The notes under the pieces were generated by a model, which was not told the origin of the DNA, made no database searches, and saw nothing but the letters and a program-made list of their open reading frames with translations. Positions 1 through 8,580 of a stretch of DNA of 64,000 nt are shown in pieces; position 1 is the stretch's first letter, and every line of letters begins with the position of its first letter. A program made the position numbers and the translations under genes. The stretch is from an uncultured Bacteroidales bacterium (GTDB lineage Bacteria > Bacteroidota > Bacteroidia > Bacteroidales > UBA932): positions 62,001 through 126,000 of the forward strand of contig ONII01000003.1 of assembly GCA_900317845.1 (NCBI GenBank), given 5' to 3'.

Positions 1-687
1 AGCGAGAGCCATTCTGAGCTCATCATTGCCGATGTGGCCGCCAAAGACCACCATATCATCACCCTGGATGCCCGGGTGACGGGCCTGGTCAATGGGGTGA
101 GCATCACCATTGATCCTTCCGTGAACGACCGTGAGAGCAATGTGGAGGTGCCTGGCTGGGACGAGGTGCCGGTAGACGGCGGCGATGAACCGGGTGAGGA
201 ACCCGGCGACGAGTCCGGCGATGAACCGGGAGACGACCCGCAGCCTTCCACCGCCCCTACCATGACCTGGGAGAAGAATCCGGAGTTTGCGCCTACGCCC
301 ATTGCCCAGACGATGGATGTGGAGATTGAGATTGATGCCCCGGAAGGAATCAAGGACTTTGTGGTGGATGTGGATTCCAATATTTTGGGCGAAACCATTG
401 CCCAATTGGCGTACGGAGGCGACCAGACCATCTATACCTATAGCCCGGAGAATCCTCTTCATATGGACCTTATCAACGATAAGAAGATGATTGACGCCCT
501 TGGCAAAATGATTCCGGCAGGTGACCAGCTCAAGGACAAGACCCACGTGGACTTCTCTCTGTCCAAGTTGGTACCGCTTATCGATGTGTACAGCCCTGCG
601 AGCGGCTCGCAGCACACTTTTACCCTGAAAGTAACCGACAACAAGAACCAGCGCCTGGAGAAGGCGGTTGTATTCTATGCTGAATAG
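1..687 (+). CDS. C-terminal part of a DUF4493-type surface lipoprotein (5' end outside window)
   Basis: The reading frame is open from the first base, so only the C-terminal 228 residues are visible and the start lies upstream. Residues about 60-80 form an acidic linker of degenerate GDEPG/GEEPG units. After it comes a module (EGIKDFVVDVDS and the following strands) that resembles the middle of the next gene (RGIKSLTLSHSD), which suggests a shared DUF4493-associated domain. An internal GTG at base 34 is not a convincing start. The stop lies 4 bases before the next ATG, so the two are cotranscribed. The likely location is the outer surface. Function is unknown; the family assignment rests on similarity to the neighbour. 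Confidence 0.7.
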   Translation, partial: SESHSELIIADVAAKDHHIITLDARVTGLVNGVSITIDPSVNDRESNVEVPGWDEVPVDGGDEPGEEPGDESGDEPGDDPQPSTAPTMTWEKNPEFAPTPIAQTMDVEIEIDAPEGIKDFVVDVDSNILGETIAQLAYGGDQTIYTYSPENPLHMDLINDKKMIDALGKMIPAGDQLKDKTHVDFSLSKLVPLIDVYSPASGSQHTFTLKVTDNKNQRLEKAVVFYAE

Positions 688-691
688 CACG

Positions 692-2842
692 ATGAAAACC
701 AAGTATTGCATCTTTGCGCTGTTGGCGCTGTTCGCCTGCACGCGCGAGCAGGACCTGTCGCAGGGTACGGGCTACCTCACCGTACGGCTGGGAACCGACC
801 TGTCGGTGACCCCGGTGGTGAAGGCCGAGGCTGGCGAGCCCGACCCTGCCTTCTCCCTGGAAATAACGCCTTCGGCGGGCGGTGAAACCATTTGGGTGGA
901 CGATTACCGTACGCTGACCGACCCCATGACCTTGCCCGTAGGGGACTATACCGTCAAGGCCGTTTCCGGTCCGGATAAACGCCAGAGCTGGGAAGAGCCC
1001 CGTTACGAGGGAAAGACGCAAGTCTCCATCCAGCCCGACCGTCTTTGCGAAGCGGCCATTACCGCCACCCTGGTTCGTACCATGGTTACCGTGGAGTTCG
1101 ACCCGGAGACCGCCACCTATTTTTCCGAGTACCAGGTGTCCGTTGCCAACGAAACCGGCGATGCACTGCTGTTCAGCAGTGAAATTGAGAACCTCTCCAA
1201 GAAGGGCTATCTGGCGGCATCGTCCCTGAAGTGGGAACTGTATATGGTGAATACCCAGGGTACGCCTTACCGGGTGGGGCCTGTCACCATTGAGAGCGTG
1301 AAACCGCGCCAGCACTACCACTTCAAATTCAGCTTTGACCAAACCCGGGCGCAGGCCGGTTCCGCGCTGCTACGCGTTGTGGTGGATGACTCCGTGAACG
1401 AGAAAGAATACCAGCTCAACCTGGACTTCACCGGCGAAGGTCTGCCTTCCATGAGCGGACAGGACTTTGACCTGGCCGACGGGATTGCCGTGAAAAAGGG
1501 CGACAACAGCAGCCACAATGTGGTGAATTTCAGTGCACCGCGGGGCATCAAGTCCCTGACGCTGAGCCACAGTGACGCCAAACTCTTGGACGCCGGCCTG
1601 CCGCAGTTTGTGCAGTTGGTGGATGCCTCCGGCGCCACGATACAGAGCTTGACGGCCCTGGGGCTGGGCGTATCGGCTCTCAGTTATGGTGAAACGGAGA
1701 CTTCCGTGGACTTTGGACCCTTCCTGGGCTCCCTGCCCATGGGCGACTATTACCTCTCCCTGGATTTGATTGACGTTCGCAACCGTTACAGCGCCGCTAC
1801 GGTGGTGCTTTCCGTAACGTCGCCGGTAGACGCCGAGGCCACTACCGTGAAACCGTGGGCCGGGTTCGCCATCCTGAACGGCCGCTGGTTCACCGACGGA
1901 CGTCCTTCCGGGCTCCGCTTCCAGTGGAAGAAGGCCACGGACAGCGAGTGGACCGATTACACCGGTTCGGTAAGTTACAACGATGCCGCCGCCACCTTCA
2001 GTGCAGAACTTTACGGCCTGCAGGGCGCTACGTCCTACGTATTCCGCGTGAAGACGGACAAGGAGGAGGAGACCCGCGAGGTGAACTTCACAACGGCATC
2101 GGCCGGAACCATCCCCAACCTGAGTTTTGACGATTGGTACAAGGACGGCAATGCCTGGTATCCGGGCGCGAGTTCCTCCAGCCGGGTCTGGGATTCGGCC
2201 AATGGGGGTACGGCTACCTTTGGCTGTGTTCCTACCACGCCGGAAGAGTCCGATGTGGTGCACGGAAAAGCCGCCCGTATGGAAAGTACCTCGGTGACGG
2301 TGGTGGTAATCACCAAGTTCGCTGCAGGTAACATCTACATTGGCGACTTCGTAAAGGTGTCCGGCGTGGGCGCGGAGCTGGACTGGGGCATCCCGTTCTC
2401 CTCCCGTCCGGTGGCCCTGCACGGCTATTACAAGTATAGTCCCAAGCCCATCGACTTTGCCGAAACCAACCCGTACAATGTGGCCAAGGGCGATATGGAT
2501 GCCTGTTCCATCAAGATGTACCTGTGCGACTGGAGCGCCAAGTTCCGGGTGAATACCTCCAACAAGGTGTTCCTGCAGGACAATGACCCTTCCATCATTG
2601 CCATGTGCGACTTTACCTCCAATGTCGCCACCAACGGGTATGTGGAATTCACCTTCCCGCTGCAGTACCGCGATGCCCGTACGCCCAAGTACGTGGTGAT
2701 TGTGGGGGCGGCTTCCCGCCTGGGAGACTACTTCACCGGCGGTAAAGGCTCCACCCTCTGGCTGGACGAGCTGTCCCTGGTCTATGACGCCGGCGCGCTC
2801 TCCGAGTCCGACCGCCAGTTGGTGGGATACCGCAATCTGTAA
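692..2842 (+). CDS. DUF4493 and PCMD domain lipoprotein
   Basis: 716-residue lipoprotein with a signal peptide ending LFAC (lipid Cys16). An N-terminal DUF4493-type region spans about residues 20-260. The module shared with the upstream gene covers about 265-380, a fibronectin-III-like stretch about 385-465 (SGLRFQWKKATDSEW, then a TSYVFRV strand), and a C-terminal PCMD domain (putative carbohydrate metabolism domain) about 470-716 containing LSFDDWY, VWDSANGG and GDYFTGGKGSTLWLDEL. I chose ATG 692 because it gives an intact lipoprotein signal; the longer TTG at 668 overlaps the preceding gene. PCMD proteins are secreted Bacteroidetes proteins with a jelly-roll-like fold. The role here, probably surface glycan or protein binding, is inference. 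Confidence 0.82.
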   Translation: MKTKYCIFALLALFACTREQDLSQGTGYLTVRLGTDLSVTPVVKAEAGEPDPAFSLEITPSAGGETIWVDDYRTLTDPMTLPVGDYTVKAVSGPDKRQSWEEPRYEGKTQVSIQPDRLCEAAITATLVRTMVTVEFDPETATYFSEYQVSVANETGDALLFSSEIENLSKKGYLAASSLKWELYMVNTQGTPYRVGPVTIESVKPRQHYHFKFSFDQTRAQAGSALLRVVVDDSVNEKEYQLNLDFTGEGLPSMSGQDFDLADGIAVKKGDNSSHNVVNFSAPRGIKSLTLSHSDAKLLDAGLPQFVQLVDASGATIQSLTALGLGVSALSYGETETSVDFGPFLGSLPMGDYYLSLDLIDVRNRYSAATVVLSVTSPVDAEATTVKPWAGFAILNGRWFTDGRPSGLRFQWKKATDSEWTDYTGSVSYNDAAATFSAELYGLQGATSYVFRVKTDKEEETREVNFTTASAGTIPNLSFDDWYKDGNAWYPGASSSSRVWDSANGGTATFGCVPTTPEESDVVHGKAARMESTSVTVVVITKFAAGNIYIGDFVKVSGVGAELDWGIPFSSRPVALHGYYKYSPKPIDFAETNPYNVAKGDMDACSIKMYLCDWSAKFRVNTSNKVFLQDNDPSIIAMCDFTSNVATNGYVEFTFPLQYRDARTPKYVVIVGAASRLGDYFTGGKGSTLWLDELSLVYDAGALSESDRQLVGYRNL

Positions 2843-2844
2843 AC

Positions 2845-3597
2845 GTGAAAAAATGGCTCATACTTCTTCTGGCCGCCTGTCTCGCCCTGCCGGGACAGGC
2901 CCAGGAGAAGTTTACCCGCGGCTTTGCGGGGAAGAACAAAATCTTCATTCCCAAAGGGAGTTTTGGCGGCGGGCTCAGCATTTCCTGGCGCAAGTATACG
3001 CTGGGCGAGGACGACGGCTTCACCGTGCTCTCCAAGTATATCGGCGATATCAAGGGCGGATACAATACGTTTGGCGTCACCCCTTCGTTCGAGTATTTTC
3101 TGGCCGACAACCTGAGCCTGATGGCCCGTTTCGAGTATTCCTGGCTGGGCGTAGACCTGGACAATGCCTCGCTCCACCTGTCGGAAGACCTGGGCCTGGA
3201 CATTACCGGAGAGCACTACAAGCGGCAGTCGTATGCCCTGGCCGCGGGTGTGCGCTACTATCTTCCCTTTATGGGCAGCAAGGTCTTCGGCTTTTTTGTA
3301 GAGGGCGCCGTCAACGGGGGCTATGTACAGAGCATGTTGTACGAGCTGGAGGACGGCCTTAAGCACGGCACCTACAACAGCAATTGGAAAGTGGCGCTCC
3401 GGGTAGATCCGGGCATCTGTTTCTTTGTGCAGGAGAATGTGGACTTTGAGGTGTCGGTGGGTCTGCTGGACTTAACTTACCAGTTTAACAAGCAGTCGGA
3501 AAACCAGGTGAAAACCAGTTCCGGCAGCGGCTTGGGAACGGGCTTTAACATTAACCTTCTGGCCCTTCGCTTTGGCGTGCATTTTTATCTATGGTAA
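2845..3597 (+). CDS. outer-membrane beta-barrel protein
   Basis: 250 residues with a classic signal peptide (MKKWLILLLAACLALPGQAQ) and then alternating amphipathic strands ending in an aromatic residue (HFYLW), the typical C-terminal signature of an outer-membrane barrel. It starts at a GTG 2 bases after the previous stop, and its end overlaps the next start by 7 bases, so it sits inside the lipoprotein operon. By position it could be the membrane anchor or partner of the two PCMD lipoproteins, but no specific function can be assigned. The glycine-rich strand near residue 40 (GSFGGGLSISW) fits the OmpW/OprF-like small-barrel superfamily. Confidence 0.75.
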   Translation: MKKWLILLLAACLALPGQAQEKFTRGFAGKNKIFIPKGSFGGGLSISWRKYTLGEDDGFTVLSKYIGDIKGGYNTFGVTPSFEYFLADNLSLMARFEYSWLGVDLDNASLHLSEDLGLDITGEHYKRQSYALAAGVRYYLPFMGSKVFGFFVEGAVNGGYVQSMLYELEDGLKHGTYNSNWKVALRVDPGICFFVQENVDFEVSVGLLDLTYQFNKQSENQVKTSSGSGLGTGFNINLLALRFGVHFYLW

Positions 3598-5180
3598 GAC
3601 GTTGGATACAAATAGCCCTAAGCGGCATGTTGGCCGTCAGTTGTGCTTTCCCCAACGACCTGGATTATCCCACGGTGGTGGGAAAGATTGTGGCGTTTGA
3701 GGTAGAAGACGCCAAAGAGGTGACAATCAACGCTTCCGCGCGCGAAGTGACCATCGTCCTGGAGGAGTGGGCCGACAAAAGCCACGTGAAAGTGAATGCC
3801 TGTGAATTGTCGGAAGGGGCCACCTGTCCCGAAATCGGGGAGTACCTGGACCTGACCAGCCCCATTAAGCTGGTGCTGCATACCTATCAGGACTATGAAT
3901 GGACCGTTCTGGCCACCCAGACCATCGAGCGCTATGTGCATTGCACAGGAGAGGTGCAGGAGGCCCGGTTCAACCTGGAAACCCGGAGTGTGTACGTGTA
4001 TCTTCCTGACACCCAGCCGCTTTCCAAGGTGACGTTTGAGTCGATGAAACTGGAGCCGGAGGGCTCCCGCATTGTGAGCACCACCGGCTATGAGAGCGAC
4101 CTGCAGCACCTCACGTTCACCACCCGGGCCGTGTCGCTGCCCATGACGCTGGACTGCGTTACCGAGCGCAGCTTTTTCGTGGAATGGAGGGGCGAGGTCA
4201 TCGAATGGCACCTGAAGGCCTTGCAGCTGAAGGTGAGCACGGCCGTGAGCGAGGTGGAGCCCCACTGTTATTCCGCCCGGGTGCGCGGCGTGTTTGCCTC
4301 GGATGGCACCAACGTCGCCATCGAGTATAAAAAGGCCGATGACGCCACGTGGCTCCAGGCTCCGGATGCAACGGTGGCCGGGGTGGGGATTACCGCCCAT
4401 CTGACGGGCCTGACGCCCGGAACCGCCTACGAGTGCCGGGTACGGGACGGCGAGGAGGTGTCGGCCCCGATGCCTTTTGAGACGGCGACACCGGTGCAGC
4501 CGGACAACCTTTCCTTTGATGCCTGGCACGCCAACGGAAAAGTCTGGAACCCCTGGAACGAGGGCGGCGTACAGGTATGGGATTCGGCCAATAAGGCAAC
4601 GGCTTCCTTTACCGGAAGCGCTACTACGCCTGATGAGGCATTTGTGGCTGTATCCGGTCCGGGCAAGAAGGCCTGCCGCATGGAGAGCAGCTATGCCGTG
4701 GTGAAGTTTGCCGCCGGCAGCGTGTTCACCGGGCAGTTCGTGAAGCTGCAGGGAATGGGCGCAGAGCTGGCCTGGGGCATCCCTTTTACCGGAAAACCGG
4801 TTTCGCTGAAGGGCTATGCCGCCTACACGTCCACGCCCGTTACGGATGCCGATCCCGCCTACGCAAGCCTGCTGGGCCAGCCCGACACGGGACATATCCT
4901 GATTGCCCTTACCGACTGGCCGGACCAGTTCCATGTTGTCAGTTCCACGGCTACCTATGTGGATTTTGACAAAGATCCCGCGGTGATTGCCTATGGCCGA
5001 TACAATCTGTCTGCGAGTACGGACGGGTATGTGCCCTTTGACCTTCCGCTGGAGTACCGCAGCGACCGTACGCCCAAGTACCTGGTGATAGTGGCATCGT
5101 CCAGCTCGCTGGGAGATTATTTCACCGGGGGACGGGGCAGTACGCTCTGGGTAGACGAGTTTGAGCTGGTGTACGACTAA
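3591..5180 (+). CDS. PCMD domain lipoprotein
   Basis: 529 residues with a lipoprotein signal (SGMLAVSC, Cys18). Residues about 30-210 resemble the Ig-like N-terminal halves of PCMD proteins. About 215-300 is fibronectin-III-like (VAIEYKKADDATW, then GTAYECRVRDG). About 303-529 is a PCMD domain with LSFDAWHANG, VWDSANKATAS, GAELAWGIPF and GDYFTGGRGSTLWVDEF. That domain is clearly paralogous to the C-terminus of the gene at 692, so the operon carries two PCMD proteins around one barrel. The start overlaps the barrel gene by 7 bases. It is the last gene of the operon; a new promoter follows at 5200. Function is inferred only as cell-surface binding. Confidence 0.83.
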   Translation: MVRRWIQIALSGMLAVSCAFPNDLDYPTVVGKIVAFEVEDAKEVTINASAREVTIVLEEWADKSHVKVNACELSEGATCPEIGEYLDLTSPIKLVLHTYQDYEWTVLATQTIERYVHCTGEVQEARFNLETRSVYVYLPDTQPLSKVTFESMKLEPEGSRIVSTTGYESDLQHLTFTTRAVSLPMTLDCVTERSFFVEWRGEVIEWHLKALQLKVSTAVSEVEPHCYSARVRGVFASDGTNVAIEYKKADDATWLQAPDATVAGVGITAHLTGLTPGTAYECRVRDGEEVSAPMPFETATPVQPDNLSFDAWHANGKVWNPWNEGGVQVWDSANKATASFTGSATTPDEAFVAVSGPGKKACRMESSYAVVKFAAGSVFTGQFVKLQGMGAELAWGIPFTGKPVSLKGYAAYTSTPVTDADPAYASLLGQPDTGHILIALTDWPDQFHVVSSTATYVDFDKDPAVIAYGRYNLSASTDGYVPFDLPLEYRSDRTPKYLVIVASSSSLGDYFTGGRGSTLWVDEFELVYD

Positions 5181-5199
5181 TCTATTAAGAAAACCCTTG

Positions 5200-5231
5200 T
5201 TGTAAGCCTGCGAAGTTTTTGCTAACTTTGC
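5200..5231 (+). promoter_or_regulatory. Bacteroidetes-type promoter for the DUF2723 gene
   Basis: TTG at 5200-5202 is separated by 20 bases from TAACTTTGC at 5223-5231, matching the Bacteroidetes primary sigma consensus (TTTG, 19-21 bases, TAnnTTTG). The predicted transcript start near 5236 gives a leader of about 16 bases before ATG 5252. Confidence 0.7.
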
Positions 5232-5251
5232 AGGCTTACTGTATTGTGACT

Positions 5252-8200
5252 ATGAATCAGAAGGATTTTAAGAAATGGAACTGGATTGTGGCGCTCACCG
5301 TGCTGGCGGTGTCCCTGTTCACGTATCTGTCCACCATAGAGCCCACGGCCTCGTTCTGGGACTGTGGGGAGTTTATTGCATCGTCCTATAAACTGGAGGT
5401 GGGTCACCCCCCGGGAAACCCTGTGTTCCAGCTGGTTGCGCGCTTCTTTACCATCCCGGTAAAGCCGGAGCACGCCGCCGTGGCCGTCAATGCCATGAAC
5501 GCCATCCTGAGCGCCCTCACCATCTTCCTGTTGTACTTCACCATCGTCTTTTTTGCCAAAAGGCTGGTGTTGTCATCTCGACCGAGCGAAGCGAGCGGAG
5601 AGATCTCCTTGGGCCGGGCGGTAGCCATCTTCGGCTCCGGCGCTGTTGGCGCGCTGGCATACTGCTTCAGTGACACCTTCTGGTTCAGTGCGGTGGAGGG
5701 CGAGGTGTATGCCATGAGTTCCCTCTTCACGGCGCTGGTGTTCTGGGCCATGTGCCAGTGGTACGACCATGCCGACGAACCCCATGCCCGCCGCTGGATG
5801 GTGCTCATCGCCTTCCTGATGGGCCTGAGTATCGGCGTGCATCTTTTGAACCTCCTTACCATTCCGGCCTTCGTGTTCATGTACTACTATCGCATGAACG
5901 AGGGTAAAAAGCTGCCGTTCAAGCAGTTGGTGGGTATCTTTGCGATTGGCGTGGTGATTGAATTCCTGCTGGTGTACCTATTTATCCCGTACTTGCCCAA
6001 GCTGGCGGCCTTCTTCGACCGCATTTTTGTGAATACCTTCGGCCTGCCGTACAACACCGGCGCGCTGTTTTTCCTGGTGGGGCTGCTGGTGCTGTGCTTC
6101 TGGGCGCTGTTTGTCACCCTCAAAAAGGGCCGGGTGTTCTGGAACACGGTCATCCTGTGCGTCACCACCCTGGTGATGGGTTTCTCGCTCTTCTCTATGG
6201 TGATTATCCGCTCCAGCGTAAAAACGCCCACCAACGAGTATCAGCCGGACAATCCGTACACGCTGGTGCGCTACCTCAGCCGTGAGCAGTACGGTTCTAC
6301 GCCGCTGGTGTACGGGCAGTATTTCGACGCCCCGTACGACCTCAAGCAGGACAAGTACTGGGCACCGCTCAACGGAAAATACGTGAAGGCGGAGGCCCCC
6401 GCAGACGCCGCTTACCTGCCGGAAGGCAAGATGCTGTTCCCGCGCATGTGGTCCGGGGCCGATCCCCGCTATATCGACTTTTACCAGACCTATACGCAGG
6501 GGAAGGGCACGCGCGTAAAGGGTGCCAAGTACCGCAAGCCCAGCTTTGGGGCCAATATGGCTTATTTCTTTGACTATCAGCTCAATTGGATGTACTGGCG
6601 CTATTTCATGTGGAACTTTGTGGGCCGCCAGAACGACATCCATTCCCCGCTGCCGGGCAATATTTTTGACGGCAACTGGGAGAGCGGCATCGGCTTTTTG
6701 GACGAATTCCGCCTGGGAGACCAGTCGGACGCTCCGGCGCCGCTGCGGGACAACAAAGGCAAGAACCATTACTTCTTCCTGCCGCTGCTGCTGGGCCTGC
6801 TGGGCCTGGTGTTCCAGTACGACAAAGACAAACGCGGCAGCTGGATTGTGTTCCTGATGTTCTTCATGACGGGCATTGCTATTGTCCTGTATCTGAACCA
6901 GCCGCCGTACCAGGTGCGCGAGCGTGACTACGCCTACGCCGGCTCGTTCTATATGTTTGCCATCTGGATCGGCCTGGGCGTGGCGGCGCTGTACCAGTGG
7001 CTGAGCGCTGCAGCAGGGAAGAAGTCTTCCGGTGCGCTTGCTGCCGGGGTATCGGCCCTGTGCCTCCTGGTACCGGTGCTCATGGCGGCCCAGAACTGGG
7101 ACGACCACGACCGCTCCAACCGGTATACGGCCCCGGAGATGGCCTGGAACTACCTGAACTCGGTAGGGGAGAACGGTCTCCTGGTCACCCACGGAGACAA
7201 CGATACCTTCCCGTTGTGGTACGCCCAGGAGATTGAGGGCGTGCGCACGGATGTCCGTGTGGTGAATACCTCGCTGCTGGGCACGGACTGGTACATCGAC
7301 CAGATGAAATGGGCCTGCAACGAGAGCAAACCGCTCAAACTCACGGTTCCCCAGGAGCAGTACCTGTACGGTACCAACGAGTTTGTGTATATTGCCTACG
7401 ACGACGGCTCGCCCATGCTGCTGTCGGACGTAATGGACGTGTTCAAGGACCCTAAAATGAAGGTTCCGCTGGAGAGCGGCCGCAAGCTGGATTTCATCTG
7501 CGCCCGCAATATTGTGATTCCGGTGAACAAGGAGAACTGCCTCAAATACGGGATCGTCCCGGAAAAATTTGCCGACGAGATTCCGGAGCAGATCATGCTC
7601 ACCATGTCCAAGGACAAAAACTACATCTCCAAGCCGGAGCTGTTCCTGCTGGACTTCCTGTCCACCTATGAGTGGGACCGTCCGCTGAACCTGCTGAACA
7701 TGGGCGGAGACCTCAACGTGGGCATCAAGGATTATCTGATGTTCGACGGCTTCTCCTACCGCTTTACCCCCATCCGCAACAAAGTGAGTTCTACGGATGC
7801 CGGCAAGGTGGACGCCCTGCAGCTGTACCAGGACTTCAAGACCAAGTACAAGTGGGATGCGTTAAAGCGCACGGACTACTTTGTGGACTACCAGAACATG
7901 TACACCTTCCTGGGCGTGCTCTCGCAGCGCCAGCTGTTCCTCACGGTGGCTAACGCACTGATAGACGCTGGCGAAGAGGAGAAGGCCCTGGAAATCATGG
8001 ACCTTTGCCAGGAGAACTTCCCGGAGCAGAACTACCCGCTGGAGAGCATTCCGCTAGGGTTCAGCGGGAACGATTACATGGTGGCCCAGATGGTGGAGAA
8101 CTACTATTACCTGGGAGAGGTGGAGAAGGCACGGGATCTGGCCGCCCGTTTTGGAGACCAGCTCACGGACACCGCCCGCTTCTATCTGGAGTGGGGTTCC

Positions 8201-8386
8201 CTGGGTTCCCATGAGTTCGAGACCGCCAGCCGCGTGCTGCTCTATGTCTCCGACGTGTGCAAGCAGTACGGCGACAAAGACCTCTCGGAGGCCATTGTGG
8301 CCAACCTGGAGGCGCTCCTGCACGCAGCCTCCGGGGGCTCCTATAAGCCCGAACGCTCCTCGGACTCCCTGGAGGTGGAGGGGTAG
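5252..8386 (+). CDS. DUF2723 family integral membrane protein (GT-C glycosyltransferase-like)
   Basis: 1044 residues. The N-terminal 600 or so carry many hydrophobic helices. The first external loop has the family signature TASFWDCGEFIA followed by GHPPGNP, where the acidic DCGE is the presumed catalytic region of GT-C-type transferases related to protein O-mannosyltransferases. The C-terminal 430 residues are soluble and helical, ending in TPR-like repeats (EEKALEIMDLCQENFPEQ, GEVEKARDLAARFG). I chose ATG 5252 because it follows a good promoter; the longer frame at 5219 starts inside that promoter. An insert at bases 5572-5607 encodes SSRPSEASGEIS and looks like a dispersed repeat (separate entry). 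A role in envelope or protein glycosylation is inference. Confidence 0.85.
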   Translation: MNQKDFKKWNWIVALTVLAVSLFTYLSTIEPTASFWDCGEFIASSYKLEVGHPPGNPVFQLVARFFTIPVKPEHAAVAVNAMNAILSALTIFLLYFTIVFFAKRLVLSSRPSEASGEISLGRAVAIFGSGAVGALAYCFSDTFWFSAVEGEVYAMSSLFTALVFWAMCQWYDHADEPHARRWMVLIAFLMGLSIGVHLLNLLTIPAFVFMYYYRMNEGKKLPFKQLVGIFAIGVVIEFLLVYLFIPYLPKLAAFFDRIFVNTFGLPYNTGALFFLVGLLVLCFWALFVTLKKGRVFWNTVILCVTTLVMGFSLFSMVIIRSSVKTPTNEYQPDNPYTLVRYLSREQYGSTPLVYGQYFDAPYDLKQDKYWAPLNGKYVKAEAPADAAYLPEGKMLFPRMWSGADPRYIDFYQTYTQGKGTRVKGAKYRKPSFGANMAYFFDYQLNWMYWRYFMWNFVGRQNDIHSPLPGNIFDGNWESGIGFLDEFRLGDQSDAPAPLRDNKGKNHYFFLPLLLGLLGLVFQYDKDKRGSWIVFLMFFMTGIAIVLYLNQPPYQVRERDYAYAGSFYMFAIWIGLGVAALYQWLSAAAGKKSSGALAAGVSALCLLVPVLMAAQNWDDHDRSNRYTAPEMAWNYLNSVGENGLLVTHGDNDTFPLWYAQEIEGVRTDVRVVNTSLLGTDWYIDQMKWACNESKPLKLTVPQEQYLYGTNEFVYIAYDDGSPMLLSDVMDVFKDPKMKVPLESGRKLDFICARNIVIPVNKENCLKYGIVPEKFADEIPEQIMLTMSKDKNYISKPELFLLDFLSTYEWDRPLNLLNMGGDLNVGIKDYLMFDGFSYRFTPIRNKVSSTDAGKVDALQLYQDFKTKYKWDALKRTDYFVDYQNMYTFLGVLSQRQLFLTVANALIDAGEEEKALEIMDLCQENFPEQNYPLESIPLGFSGNDYMVAQMVENYYYLGEVEKARDLAARFGDQLTDTARFYLEWGSLGSHEFETASRVLLYVSDVCKQYGDKDLSEAIVANLEALLHAASGGSYKPERSSDSLEVEG
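5572..5607 (+). repeat. REP-like palindromic repeat inside the DUF2723 coding sequence
   Basis: The segment begins GTCATCTCGACCGAGCG and ends GAGAGATCTC, with ATCTC and GAGAT as outer inverted arms and a CGAGCG-AAG-CGAGCG core. It has the look of the short palindromic repeats scattered between genes in many Bacteroidetes (recalled, not searched). Here it is in frame and adds about 12 hydrophilic residues between two membrane helices. Confidence 0.5.
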
Positions 8387-8417
8387 CTTCTGCTTGGCCC
8401 CTGTTGTGACAATTTTT

Positions 8418-8524
8418 GTGGCGGCTAATCACCTGATTATCAGGTAGTTACTGTATAATCCTCGTTCAATTTTCGAACGAGGATTGTATTATAAGTTATT
8501 GTGGGACAGGCGATTAGCTGCCAC
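8418..8524 (+). repeat. 107-base nested palindrome, copy 1
   Basis: Outer arms GTGGCGGCTAATC (8418-8430) and GATTAGCTGCCAC (8512-8524) pair with one mismatch. The inner 11-base perfect hairpin has arms AATCCTCGTTC (8457-8467) and GAACGAGGATT (8475-8485) around a 7-base T-rich loop. The element starts 32 bases after the stop of the DUF2723 gene and lies between convergent genes, so it could act as a bidirectional terminator. Three more copies lie in the window. Confidence 0.85.
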
Positions 8525-8580
8525 TCCCGAAGTGCGGAAGGTGCATCCTGGGCTTCTCACACAGGGTGATGATGGGGGCG

